From Tannerellaceae bacterium (GTDB lineage Bacteria; Bacteroidota; Bacteroidia; Bacteroidales; Tannerellaceae): a DNA stretch of 46,196 nucleotides. Where the stretch lies: assembly GCA_021204405.1 (NCBI GenBank), contig JAJPZJ010000100.1, forward strand, positions 1 through 46,196, given 5' to 3'. Position 1 is the first letter of the stretch, and each line of letters begins with the position of its first letter. The notes under the pieces are model-generated. The model ran no database searches, was not told the origin of the DNA, and worked only from the letters and a program-made list of their open reading frames with translations. Positions 39,183 through 46,196 of the stretch are shown here, in pieces. The translations under genes and the position numbers were made by a program.

Positions 39183-40704
39183 TTACTTCGGTGGACTCCA
39201 GGTCATATCAGGGTCCAGAGGATAGGAAGGCCGGTTAATCTTTTCAAATGGTAATGTCCGCATATCCAGATTACAGAATCCGGAAGTCAATGCCATCAGG
39301 TGAGCGGGAGCAATATCTCTTAGTTCAGGATATAAATATCCGAGCTTAACTACTACAATTTTATAATCTAACGGTGCCAAACCAACATCCTCAAAATCCT
39401 TAACAGTCACAAATGAACGTCGGGAATTTAACAGGACCACATGTATCCCGTTGACATCCAACACGCATGCACCTCTATTCGTTTCCATGACGGAATCTGA
39501 AGATAAATATAGTATTTAGCTGTTATTTGTAACGGCTTGCCAAATAAATAATCGACTTTACCCCCCCAATATTTAACATTACTGACTGATTTACACCGGC
39601 TTGACAACATTTTTTAAGTGCTTCCGCATCTACAATACCAGCTACTAAAGCGTTTTTTGCTTTTGCCCGGATCAATGCTTCCAGCACCTGTGGATTATCA
39701 CCCGGTGCACCGGCAGTGGTGTTGTCGCCGGAGTCAGAAATAAAGACTGTTTGGTCATATTGACACACCAGGTGGAGCATCTCACCGATCGGACCGGCCG
39801 GTACATCGAGTTTCATTTCTTTTCGTTTGTCCCAGATTTGTTGAGCCAGTTTGCCGGCTTCTTCTTTAGCTTTGGAAGCATATTTCCGGTCTTCCGCTAT
39901 TACGAATACACGCATAGCGGAACGGAGAAGATCGGCCCAGCAATAGCCTGCAAAAATAGAAGCATCCATTAATCCCTCTTTGGCAGCTACTACCGGGATC
40001 TGTGCATAAATGGAATGCAGCGGTTCTACCTCTGTAATACTCATTTCACCGGGTACCAGGATAGGAATGGTAATACATTCAATATAAGGATTCAATTGTT
40101 TATCCATGGCCTCAGCCAGCATAGTAATGGCCCGTGCCCTGGTTTCTGCTCCGTCGCGGTGGGGTGCCGTGCGATAGCCGTTACCAGATTGATGTAGCTC
40201 AGAAAACCTTCGGAAAGATTGCCATGGAGGTCAAAGCTGCCGGAGATCAATACATCGTTTCCTACAATTTCCCGGATCTCCCGGATCAGGCTCATTTGTG
40301 CATCGTCATATCCTTCTACATGCAGGGCACCATACATATCCATATAAATCCCGTCCAGTTTCCCGGCTTGCCGGATCCCATCCAGTATTTCATTTTTATA
40401 GATATCAAAGACTGGTTTTTCTACCACTCCTCCCGGCCAGGCATAGGCATGAAGCGTAGGGATAAACTCGATCCCTCTTTTCTTTCCTTCTTCTGCCCAT
40501 AATTGGTTTTTCAATACCTCTTCCCCGCGCAGTACGGTAAAGTCACTTGCCCGGGTAGGCAAAGTAGAAAAGGTATTGGATTCATGCCGGATTCCCAGGG
40601 TTAACACCCGTCTGGATGTTTCGTTCTGATGGGGGGTGAATGCCCCACATAGCACAGGGGATACCAACCAAACAGACATATACAATTAATTTTCTTAGAT
40701 TCAT
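39183..40704 (-). CDS. M81-family (MlrC-like) metallopeptidase, exported (several frameshifts)
   Basis: The joined protein is about 505 residues. It starts MNLRKLIVYVCLVGIPCAMW at 40704 (signal peptide), then the N-terminal DUF1485/M81 domain: LGIRHESNTFS, YGALHVEGYDDAQ, SFDLHGNLS, and after one missing T near 40155, TAPHRDGAETRARA. The C-terminal MlrC domain has SDSGDNTTAGAPGD and NIGG followed by KVDYLFGKPLQI. Family members include microcystinase C, and the His/Asp residues here bind zinc. Breaks: G6 at 40631-40636, near 40155, C7 at 39561-39567 and near 39505. It lies 12 bp after the M24 gene and 19 bp before the AraC gene. The substrate is unknown, perhaps an amide- or peptide-linked moiety. 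Confidence 0.82.
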
Positions 40705-40716
40705 ACTCTTTTATAT

Positions 40717-42123
40717 TTAAGGAATTAGACTCATCACTTTTCTATAATTCAGTAGGAAAGGGGGAACCAGTCCCGGGATGTTGGAGAGCGGTAGGATCTC
40801 TTCCGGCAGGGAAATTCCCAACACAGACTCCATAAAATCCCTTCGGGCCATACATCTCCGGTAGACATCCGGATACTGTTGGTTGAGCTGGTTGCGTAAA
40901 GTTTCGTCTGCAATCACAATACCCTCTTCCATCCGGGAAGAGAAATAATGGCTGGAACGGGGAATGATATCTATCTGCATATGCATGCCGGAGTAGATTT
41001 CCTCTTCCGAACCGGTATAAATAGGTGAACTCATCCATTCTTCGTAATGGATCAGGTGCCCTGGATTCAGGAAGATACCGAATTGATCAAACGGTAAACG
41101 GTTATCAATAAGCTCCCGGAGTACTTTTCCTTTGGTACCGATCCGCAGGTTTTGCATCCATTCGACACAGGCTTTAAAATAAGGCCCGGCAAAATTTTCT
41201 ACATATCCGCTGGCTGTTTCAGGAAGTTCCTGCTCGTTTGCTACTGCCCATCCGACGCGACAGATATTATTTCCCCAGTAGGCAATCCCGGTAGAACAGG
41301 GTTCACCCTTTTTTATTTCAGCACCGACAGGACTGGAGAGGCCGATATGTTGATTGCCCGAACTTTTCATCCCGATATGGCATCCCAACGGATAACCGGT
41401 ATAACCATATTCTTTTACCAGTTCGAAATCTGTAATTCCACACCGGAAATTTGTTAACAGCCTCTTCATCCCTTCCGAAGCCATTACATTTACAAACTCA
41501 AAATGGGCAATTTCAAAAGGAGAGAGGAAAGACTTCAACCCATAGGATGGAGACATTAATATATCAGTAACATTGACTACCTGGTTGAAACCACAGATTT
41601 CCCGTAAAGCATCTGCCAGAAAAGAAGGAATATCCAATGTAGTTATATTTGCTGGGAATTCCTCCGGTGAAAAATACTTCCAGCCAATGCAGCCTACTGT
41701 CGAATCCGTATCTATGCCTTCTTCTTTTAATATGGATTTCAGGGAACGGCTTTCATTCCGGGGCTGGTTAAGCAGAGAAAAAGGCTGATATCGTTCGTAA
41801 CGTAGTTTTCCGGAAGTATATAACGGAGATACCGAAAGATGTCCGGCACACTCATTTCCTACTAAGATCAATGGAGAACCGGTTTCGCTGATAATTAACA
41901 AGGCCTCCTCAAAACGTGGATCAAAATGAACCAGATACATCAGGTTTGCAAAATGTTCACGATCACCATAAACAACCAGATGAGATAATTTTCTTTCCCG
42001 CATCATTTGGCGGGTGTTTTCAATCCGCTTTTCTAACTCCTCAACCGGGGGATGAATTACCGGATTGGCCGGCCCAAAATCAGGCCATGTGGTAGACTTC
42101 AGATAAATGTGGTTAGTTTCCAT
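40717..42123 (-). CDS. M24-like metallopeptidase (Xaa-Pro aminopeptidase/creatinase fold)
   Basis: The intact 468-residue protein has an N-terminal creatinase-like domain (LEKRIENTRQMMRERKLSHL, VVYGDREHFANLMYL) and a C-terminal pita-bread domain. FLNPGHLIHYEEW (metal His), MHMQIDIIPRS (likely Glu/Asp site is altered here) and RMEEGIVIAD (last metal Glu) are visible. The usual first pair of aspartates is not obvious; CSTGIAYWGNNICRVGWAV occupies that place. It may thus be a divergent or non-peptidase member, like creatinase. There is no signal peptide, so it is cytoplasmic. It is the first gene of the M24-M81-AraC unit and has its own promoter. Confidence 0.75.
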   Translation of the reverse strand: METNHIYLKSTTWPDFGPANPVIHPPVEELEKRIENTRQMMRERKLSHLVVYGDREHFANLMYLVHFDPRFEEALLIISETGSPLILVGNECAGHLSVSPLYTSGKLRYERYQPFSLLNQPRNESRSLKSILKEEGIDTDSTVGCIGWKYFSPEEFPANITTLDIPSFLADALREICGFNQVVNVTDILMSPSYGLKSFLSPFEIAHFEFVNVMASEGMKRLLTNFRCGITDFELVKEYGYTGYPLGCHIGMKSSGNQHIGLSSPVGAEIKKGEPCSTGIAYWGNNICRVGWAVANEQELPETASGYVENFAGPYFKACVEWMQNLRIGTKGKVLRELIDNRLPFDQFGIFLNPGHLIHYEEWMSSPIYTGSEEEIYSGMHMQIDIIPRSSHYFSSRMEEGIVIADETLRNQLNQQYPDVYRRCMARRDFMESVLGISLPEEILPLSNIPGLVPPFLLNYRKVMSLIP

Positions 42124-42147
42124 GGGTATTTGTAATTAGGCTTTGAA

Positions 42148-42155
42148 CAAAAATA
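42148..42155 (-). promoter_or_regulatory. Promoter -7 box (TATTTTTG) of the M24-M81-AraC unit
   Basis: The minus strand reads TATTTTTG, an exact fit to TAnnTTTG, about 25 bp before the M24 ATG. Confidence 0.6.
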
Positions 42156-42284
42156 GAGGTTTTTTAAACTCTTCTATTTCTTGAAATTAGCCAATACTTA
42201 TGGTATTTTACCTTTCTGCATGTTAAATATCCATAGAAGCCGGAAAAGATTTATGGAGTTGATTGTTAAACAAATAAGGGGCAT

Positions 42285-42313
42285 CGTTAAAAGTTGAGGA
42301 GTTTTTAGCATAC
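42285..42313. repeat. Dispersed intergenic motif, copy 2
   Basis: CGTTAAAAGTTGAG followed 7 bases later by TAGCATAC, as at 19767-19800. It begins a 150-bp stretch rich in palindromes. Confidence 0.6.
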
Positions 42314-42339
42314 GATTTAATGAGTCGGGAAAGGAAATA

Positions 42340-42437
42340 CAGGAGTGCCATGCGCAAGTCACTCCTGTGCAGTAAGCGTGTCACTGCTGTGCCATAACCA
42401 TGGCACAGGGGTGCCTTACTAAAGACACAACAGTGAC
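42340..42437. repeat. Cluster of related short palindromic units (GTCACTSCTGTG family)
   Basis: CAGGAGTG/CACTCCTG (42340-42367) is followed by GTCACTGCTGTGCC (42380-42393). Then come its partial inverse GGCACAGGGGTGCC (42402-42415) and a second inverse CACAACAGTGAC (42426-42437). The units are about 12-14 bp long and 22-24 bp apart. The spacing resembles that of the 22-bp units at 8870. No gene covers this stretch. The gap 42124-42978 contains nothing else that is clearly coding, apart from the weak remnant at 42719. Confidence 0.7.
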
Positions 42438-42659
42438 ATAAGGTGTACAGTTGTAATAGCTGTATGGAATATTTTAGTTGGCTATTATTTGTCTTATTTA
42501 TAAAAGGGGGATTGACCCGGTAAAAGCAGAGGTTGATCTTTTACTTATTTATTTACGAATCAGGATTACCTAAGCAGACGGTTTACCTACAAAACAATCC
42601 CTTAACTTGTAACCATGATCCCAAATAAGTGGTGGATGGGTTTGGGATTGGTTTAAATG

Positions 42660-42698
42660 AGAAAAGGTTTCTAAACTTTAAGTTTAGAAACCTTTTCT
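42660..42698. terminator. Long perfect stem-loop
   Basis: AGAAAAGGTTTCTAAACTT (42660-42678) is the exact inverse of 42680-42698, making one of the strongest hairpins in the window. It lies in gene-free DNA upstream of the AraC gene at 42979. It looks like a terminator left from a transcript that I cannot identify. Confidence 0.7.
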
Positions 42699-42718
42699 AT
42701 TATTTCCGGATTTGTCTA

Positions 42719-42883
42719 CCGTTTGGTGATTTGCCTAGGGTAGGGTTCGAACATTATGTTTTAAACCAGCATTTTACATCTTTTTTGAAGTATCCCATTA
42801 AATACAATACTACATTTGATCATCCTGTATCCATAATAAAACACTATTATAAGGCAGTTGAACTTTTGAACAATAATAAATGA
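42719..42883 (+). pseudogene. Possible C-terminal gene remnant
   Basis: After the hairpin an open frame reads LPFGDLPRVGFEHYVLNQHF, then TSFLKYPIKYNTTFDHPVSI and IKHYYKAVELLNNNK before TGA at 42881. The longer frame starts at 42629 but crosses the perfect hairpin, so its beginning is not credible. The composition looks protein-like, but I do not recognise a family and no start or ribosome-binding site is evident. It may be the tail of a lost mobile-element gene. Confidence 0.3.
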
Positions 42884-42917
42884 ACCCTACAACAAGCAGT
42901 TCATCCTATATTTTGCA

Positions 42918-42925
42918 TACTTTTG
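42918..42925 (+). promoter_or_regulatory. Promoter -7 box (TACTTTTG) of AraC gene
   Basis: TACTTTTG is an exact fit to TAnnTTTG, 53 bp before the ATG at 42979. Confidence 0.6.
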
Positions 42926-42978
42926 CGGTAGATAAATTACATTCTTCATTTAAAAGAATATAAAGCATAAAATAATAT

Positions 42979-43808
42979 ATGGAACTTGTTCTTAGCGAAT
43001 CTCTTTCTTTTAATTATTCAGATATATTTTTCAGTTATTTACATCATAACGAACGTAAATGTACCCAGATGGCACGCAACCATGTACTCATTGTATGTCT
43101 ATTCGGGTGAATTTATCGTAGAAGAGGGGAAAAAGAAATCTATCATAAGAAAAGGGGAAAGCGTTTTCATTAAAAAAGACAACCGGGTGGTTATGACAAA
43201 GCAACCCGGTAAAGATGAAAAGTTTATGGGCATCTTTATGATTTTCAAACGTCAATACCTGCGTGAACTTTTCCAGAGGATAGATAAAAAATCTATTCCG
43301 GATGAACGGAGAAAAAACTGCCCAGCCTCATAAAACTTGATAATAATCCTCATATAGATAGCCTTTTTCAGTCCATGCTACCCTATTTCGATACCACCAT
43401 CACTCCCCCGGAAAAACTGATAGAACTTAAACTGGAAGAAGGAGTCTATTCCCTTTTAAATATAGATACGCTCTTTTACCAATCTCTTTTTGATTTCACC
43501 GAGCCGTGGAAAATTGATATCCTGGAATTTCTGGAGCAAAATTACATGTACGACCTGACGATGGAAGAATTAGCTTCTTTTACCGGCAGAAGCCTTTCTA
43601 CATTTAAAAGGGACTTTAAAAAGATAAGTGACCTCTCACCACAAAAATGGATTGTGCAACGCCGTTTAAAGGCTGCCAGAGAGATGATCCGGCAGCATCC
43701 GGATAAAAAAAAATAAAAGAAGTGTATATGGATGTAGGTTTTAAAAACGAATCGCATTTTTATTACGCATATAAAAACAATTTGGAATGGCACCCACCCA
43801 ATAAATAA
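42979..43808 (+). CDS. AraC-family regulator (ExsA-like layout, several frameshifts)
   Basis: The joined protein is about 275 residues. It begins MELVLSESLSFNYSDIFFSY, with the effector domain continuing YSGEFIVEEGKKKSIIRKGE and MGIFMIFKRQYLRELFQRID. The C-terminal AraC domain reads DLTMEELASFTGRSLSTFKR and, after the A9 run at 43705-43713, IKEVYMDVGFKNESHFYYAY. Breaks lie near 43095, at the A-run near 43314 and at 43705-43713. A terminator follows at 43834. The nitroreductase and SDR genes lie behind it on the same strand and are its likely targets, as is common for AraC genes next to redox enzymes. Confidence 0.8.
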
Positions 43809-43833
43809 GTGAGCTTTTCAACAAGTATATTAG

Positions 43834-43866
43834 AGCCGCAAAACAAGTCCGTTTTGCGGCTTTTGC
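43834..43866 (+). terminator. Rho-independent terminator after AraC gene
   Basis: AGCCGCAAAAC (43834-43844) pairs perfectly with GTTTTGCGGCT (43851-43861) around a 6-nt loop, followed by a T-rich tail. Confidence 0.9.
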
Positions 43867-43922
43867 TTTTACTTTGTCCCTATAATTAAATATCCTACAC
43901 TGCAAACAAATAAAAAAACGAG

Positions 43923-44561
43923 ATGATGAGAACAAAACTCTTTTTACTGGTAAGTATAATCATTTTGACAGTAGCCTGCTCTAACCGGCAAAATCCCGGA
44001 CAGGCATCAGTAACAGTACCTTCCGGTTCTGTACCGGATGATGTTCTGCTGGAACTGGTAAAAACCGCCGTTCCATCCGTAGTTACACTGATGAAAATAG
44101 CTCCGGAAATCCTTGATAAAATAACAACCGTAGCCCTCCTTGCCCCTTCGTCACACGGACAGAACCCGGTGGAATTTATTATAGTAGAAGATAAAGAGAT
44201 GTTACGGGAGCTGGCACGTCGTAAGCGTATCGGTGCCGGACCGGTTGAAAGGGCTACTGCGGCTATCGTGGTTATCTCCAACCGCAATAATGGCGGGGAA
44301 CTTTGGATAGAGGATGCCTCCGTTGCATCCACTTATATTTTACTGGCCGCAGAATATTACGGAATTGGTGCCTGTTGGAATCATATCCGTGGCAGAGAAG
44401 GAATCAAAACCTCTTCGGACGAGGAGATAAAGGAACTACTTGGTATTCCGTCCCATTATGCAGTATTAAATATTGTTGCACTGGGACATAAAAAAGAAAA
44501 CAAACCGCCCCGGACCGAGGACGGTCTTGATTTCAATAAAGTACATAAAGAGAAATTTTAA
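43923..44561 (+). CDS. Nitroreductase-family lipoprotein (compensating frameshifts)
   Basis: The protein of about 212 residues has a lipoprotein signal (MMRTKLFLLVSIIILTVACS), then an FMN-dependent nitroreductase fold: LLAPSSHGQNPVEFIIVED, GPVERATAAIVVISNR, YILLAAEYYGIGACWNHIRG. These enzymes reduce nitro or quinone compounds with NAD(P)H. The frame is open, but residues about 47-57 (AVPSVVTLM) are read out of phase. One base added at the A-run 44059-44063 and one removed at 44093-44096 gives NRRSIRSYTDE, the canonical flavin-binding RRSxRxY segment. A lipid-anchored nitroreductase is uncommon because it needs a periplasmic flavin. It is followed closely by an SDR. Confidence 0.83.
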   Translation: MMRTKLFLLVSIIILTVACSNRQNPGQASVTVPSGSVPDDVLLELVKTAVPSVVTLMKIAPEILDKITTVALLAPSSHGQNPVEFIIVEDKEMLRELARRKRIGAGPVERATAAIVVISNRNNGGELWIEDASVASTYILLAAEYYGIGACWNHIRGREGIKTSSDEEIKELLGIPSHYAVLNIVALGHKKENKPPRTEDGLDFNKVHKEKF

Positions 44562-44630
44562 ATAAAGAATATGTTAATCAGAAACAAATGAAAAATAAAG
44601 CATATTGTATAATCATTAAAAAAGAAACGT

Positions 44631-45475
44631 ATGAACACAGAAAAAAAGTATGGTTTATCACCGGAGGTAACAAAGGAATCGGAGCGGCTATCGTAAAAGA
44701 AGCACTGGCAGAAGAATACCAGGTAATCGCCACTACCCGGAACATGGAAGAGGCAGAAAAAAGCCTGGGTAAACATCAGAACCTCTTAATTGTGAAAATG
44801 GATGTTACGAATGATGAACAGGTAAAAGAAGCCGTCTAGGCAGCTATAGATATATTCGGACGGATAGATGTACTGGTAAATAATGCCGGATACGGACTTC
44901 TGGGCTATTTTGAAGAAATGTCCGAAAAGTCAATACGGCAGCAGATGAAAACCAATGTCTTCGGCACCATGAAAATTACCCATGAAATACTTCCTCTGAT
45001 GCGCAGGCAAGGTGCGGGCTTTGTCGTAACCGTTAGTTCCACATCCGGGATAAAAGCGGTCAAAGGCGGTGCAGTATATAGCGCATCCAAATTCGCCCTG
45101 GAAGGCTGGTCAGAGGGAATGAATATAGATATGCAACCCTTTGGCATACGCTTTATGCTACTTGAACCGGGTGCTTTCCGGACCGATTTTGCCAACGAAA
45201 ACGCATCCATGCAACTCCCTGACCTGCAAATAGAGGCATACAATGAAGAACGGGAAAATCTGGCAAACGTATTCCGCACCATGAACGGAACCCAGGCAGG
45301 CGACCCGTCCAAACTGGCTAAAGGATTAATAAAAGTAGTCAATGCCGAAAACCCTCCGGTGCGCCTCTTAATCAGCAAGGGAGCGATCTCGGCAGTAAAA
45401 GAATACTATAAAAACTGCTACGCCGAATTTGAAAAATGGCAGGAAGTTTCAGCCGACAGCGACTTTGAGGAATAA
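44631..45475 (+). CDS. Short-chain dehydrogenase/reductase (one frameshift, in-frame TAG)
   Basis: The protein of about 281 residues starts MNTEKK at 44631 and, with one A added in the A7 run 44641-44647, continues VWFITGGNKGIGAAIVKEAL. The TGGNKGIG cofactor motif, LVNNAGYG, the catalytic Ser in VTVSSTSG and the YSASK pair define a classical SDR that reduces or oxidises an alcohol/carbonyl with NAD(P). A TAG at 44837-44839 (KEAV stop AAIDIFG) interrupts the same frame; CAG would restore it. An earlier ATG at 44588 gives an N-terminus that does not fit. It lies about 70 bp after the nitroreductase and is probably co-transcribed. The substrate is unknown. Confidence 0.86.
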
Positions 45476-45514
45476 GGAAAGAGTAAGAATTCATAAACAA
45501 ACAAGTATGTAGCA

Positions 45515-46196
45515 TTAATCTCCCCGGAACTCTTTCGGGGAAACCCCCACCGCCCGTTTGAAATATTTGCCAAAAGAAGACTGCGAAGAAAAGGAAAGCT
45601 CATCACTTATCTGTTGAATTGTCATGGATGTTGAATAAAGCAGCGTTTTGGCTTCCAATATAATGCGGTTGTTTATCCATTCAGTAGCAGTACGACCGCT
45701 GTTTTCCTTAATTACCATGGACATATATTTGGGTGTAAGGCATAACTTGTCTGCATAAAACTCGTTTGTATGCTGCTCTTTGAAATGCCGCTCCAAAAGG
45801 ACAATGAATTTTTAAATAGTTGTTCGTGTTTGCTTTTTTCCCGTTCCACATACATCTTATGAAATAATGACCATAAAAAAGCGATTGTTAAATGCCGGGC
45901 TACCTGCAAGCGATGTGGGTTCTCTTTTACCCGGATCATTTGCTGCATAATACGGAAATAATCCAATAAGGCATCTGCTTCTGCCCCGGAAAGCGCAATA
46001 CAGGGTTTATGGCTGGCAGAGTTATACATCGGGTATTTCTCTTCCAGATTAAGGCTGATCAGAAAATCGCGCGACATCATAATGTACTTTGCCGTAAAAT
46101 CCTTACTTACCTCTTCATATTCCTGTATCTGACCGGGCATAATAATAATAAATGATTATCCGCATAATGTCCTATTATAAATTCTGGATTTGAAGT
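45515..46196 (-). CDS. AraC-family regulator, N-terminus truncated by the window end (one frameshift)
   Basis: The visible part holds MPGQIQEYEEVSKDFTAKYI, then ISLNLEEKYPMYN and a helical linker. After a one-base break near 45812 it has the AraC DNA-binding domain: HTNEFYADKLCLTPKYMSMV, TIQQISDELSFSSQSSFGKY, with the family ending AVGVSPKEF. Upstream of MPGQ the frame continues in the terminal repeat as GHYADNHL if the TTA-repeat is adjusted by one base. The gene therefore begins beyond the window, inside or past the inverted repeat. It is convergent with the SDR. Typical proteins of this kind are about 290 residues, so roughly 70-90 residues are missing. Confidence 0.8.
46149..46196. repeat. 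Right copy of terminal inverted repeat
   Basis: This is the exact reverse complement of 5-52. It coincides with the coding sequence of the AraC gene's missing N-terminal part. The copy runs to the last base of the window, so the true repeat may be longer. Confidence 0.95.

Noticed and set aside
42744..42751. tRNA-like GGTTCGAA box
   Set aside because: No acceptor, D-arm or anticodon arm can be folded around it; it is chance sequence within a possible gene remnant.
1..46196. Circular plasmid or phage genome
   Set aside because: The end copies are inverted, not direct, and there are no replication, partition or virion genes.

Overview
The window looks like a stretch of a Bacteroidales (Bacteroidota) chromosome, of the Bacteroides/Parabacteroides type. 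The signs are a SusC/SusD pair, carboxypeptidase-regulatory-like and TonB receptor domains, many lipoproteins and six-hairpin glycosidases, weak Shine-Dalgarno sites, and promoters with the Bacteroidetes -7 box TAnnTTTG. The species cannot be fixed from the sequence. No rRNA, tRNA, CRISPR array or intact transposase was found.

Left part (46-9700): a TPR protein, then a pectin / rhamnogalacturonan set made of a GH78 alpha-L-rhamnosidase, a GH28 polygalacturonase-type enzyme, a GH105 unsaturated-uronyl hydrolase and the deleted remnant of a pectate lyase. A small low-complexity protein with a structured leader, an EamA transporter and an outer-membrane barrel protein lie among them. 9831-13382 is a metal-acquisition locus: Fur/Zur-type regulator, His-rich membrane protein, TonB receptor and His-rich lipoprotein. 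13577-16144 is a secreted alpha/beta-hydrolase esterase.

16200-19705 is an AT-rich island unlike its surroundings. It holds three copies of a structured element with a conserved loop and different but base-paired stems, two divergent TetR regulators (one with an extra C-terminal helix-turn-helix) and an orphan DarB-like ketoacyl synthase.

20046-38044 (minus strand) is the centrepiece: a tight ten-gene operon susC - susD - two six-hairpin glycosidases - cupin phosphoglucose isomerase - ROK kinase - extended class I phosphomannose isomerase - second cupin phosphoglucose isomerase - MFS sugar porter - lipoprotein six-hairpin glycosidase with a CBM-like tail. It appears to encode a whole route from outer-membrane glycan capture, through cleavage and import of a monosaccharide, to phosphorylation and isomerisation. 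Upstream on the same strand are an AraC regulator, an M81 (MlrC-like) and an M24-like peptidase. The right end carries an AraC activator, a nitroreductase lipoprotein, an SDR and a truncated AraC gene.

Two cautions apply. First, about half of the genes are broken by one-base indels, mostly in homopolymers, and five more breaks are in-frame stops that fit C:G to T:A changes. I treat these as probable sequence errors and annotate the joined genes, naming each break. Second, the two window ends are inverted copies of at least 48 bp, so the segment is bounded by an inverted repeat that is either real (a possible 46-kb invertible segment) or an assembly fold-back.
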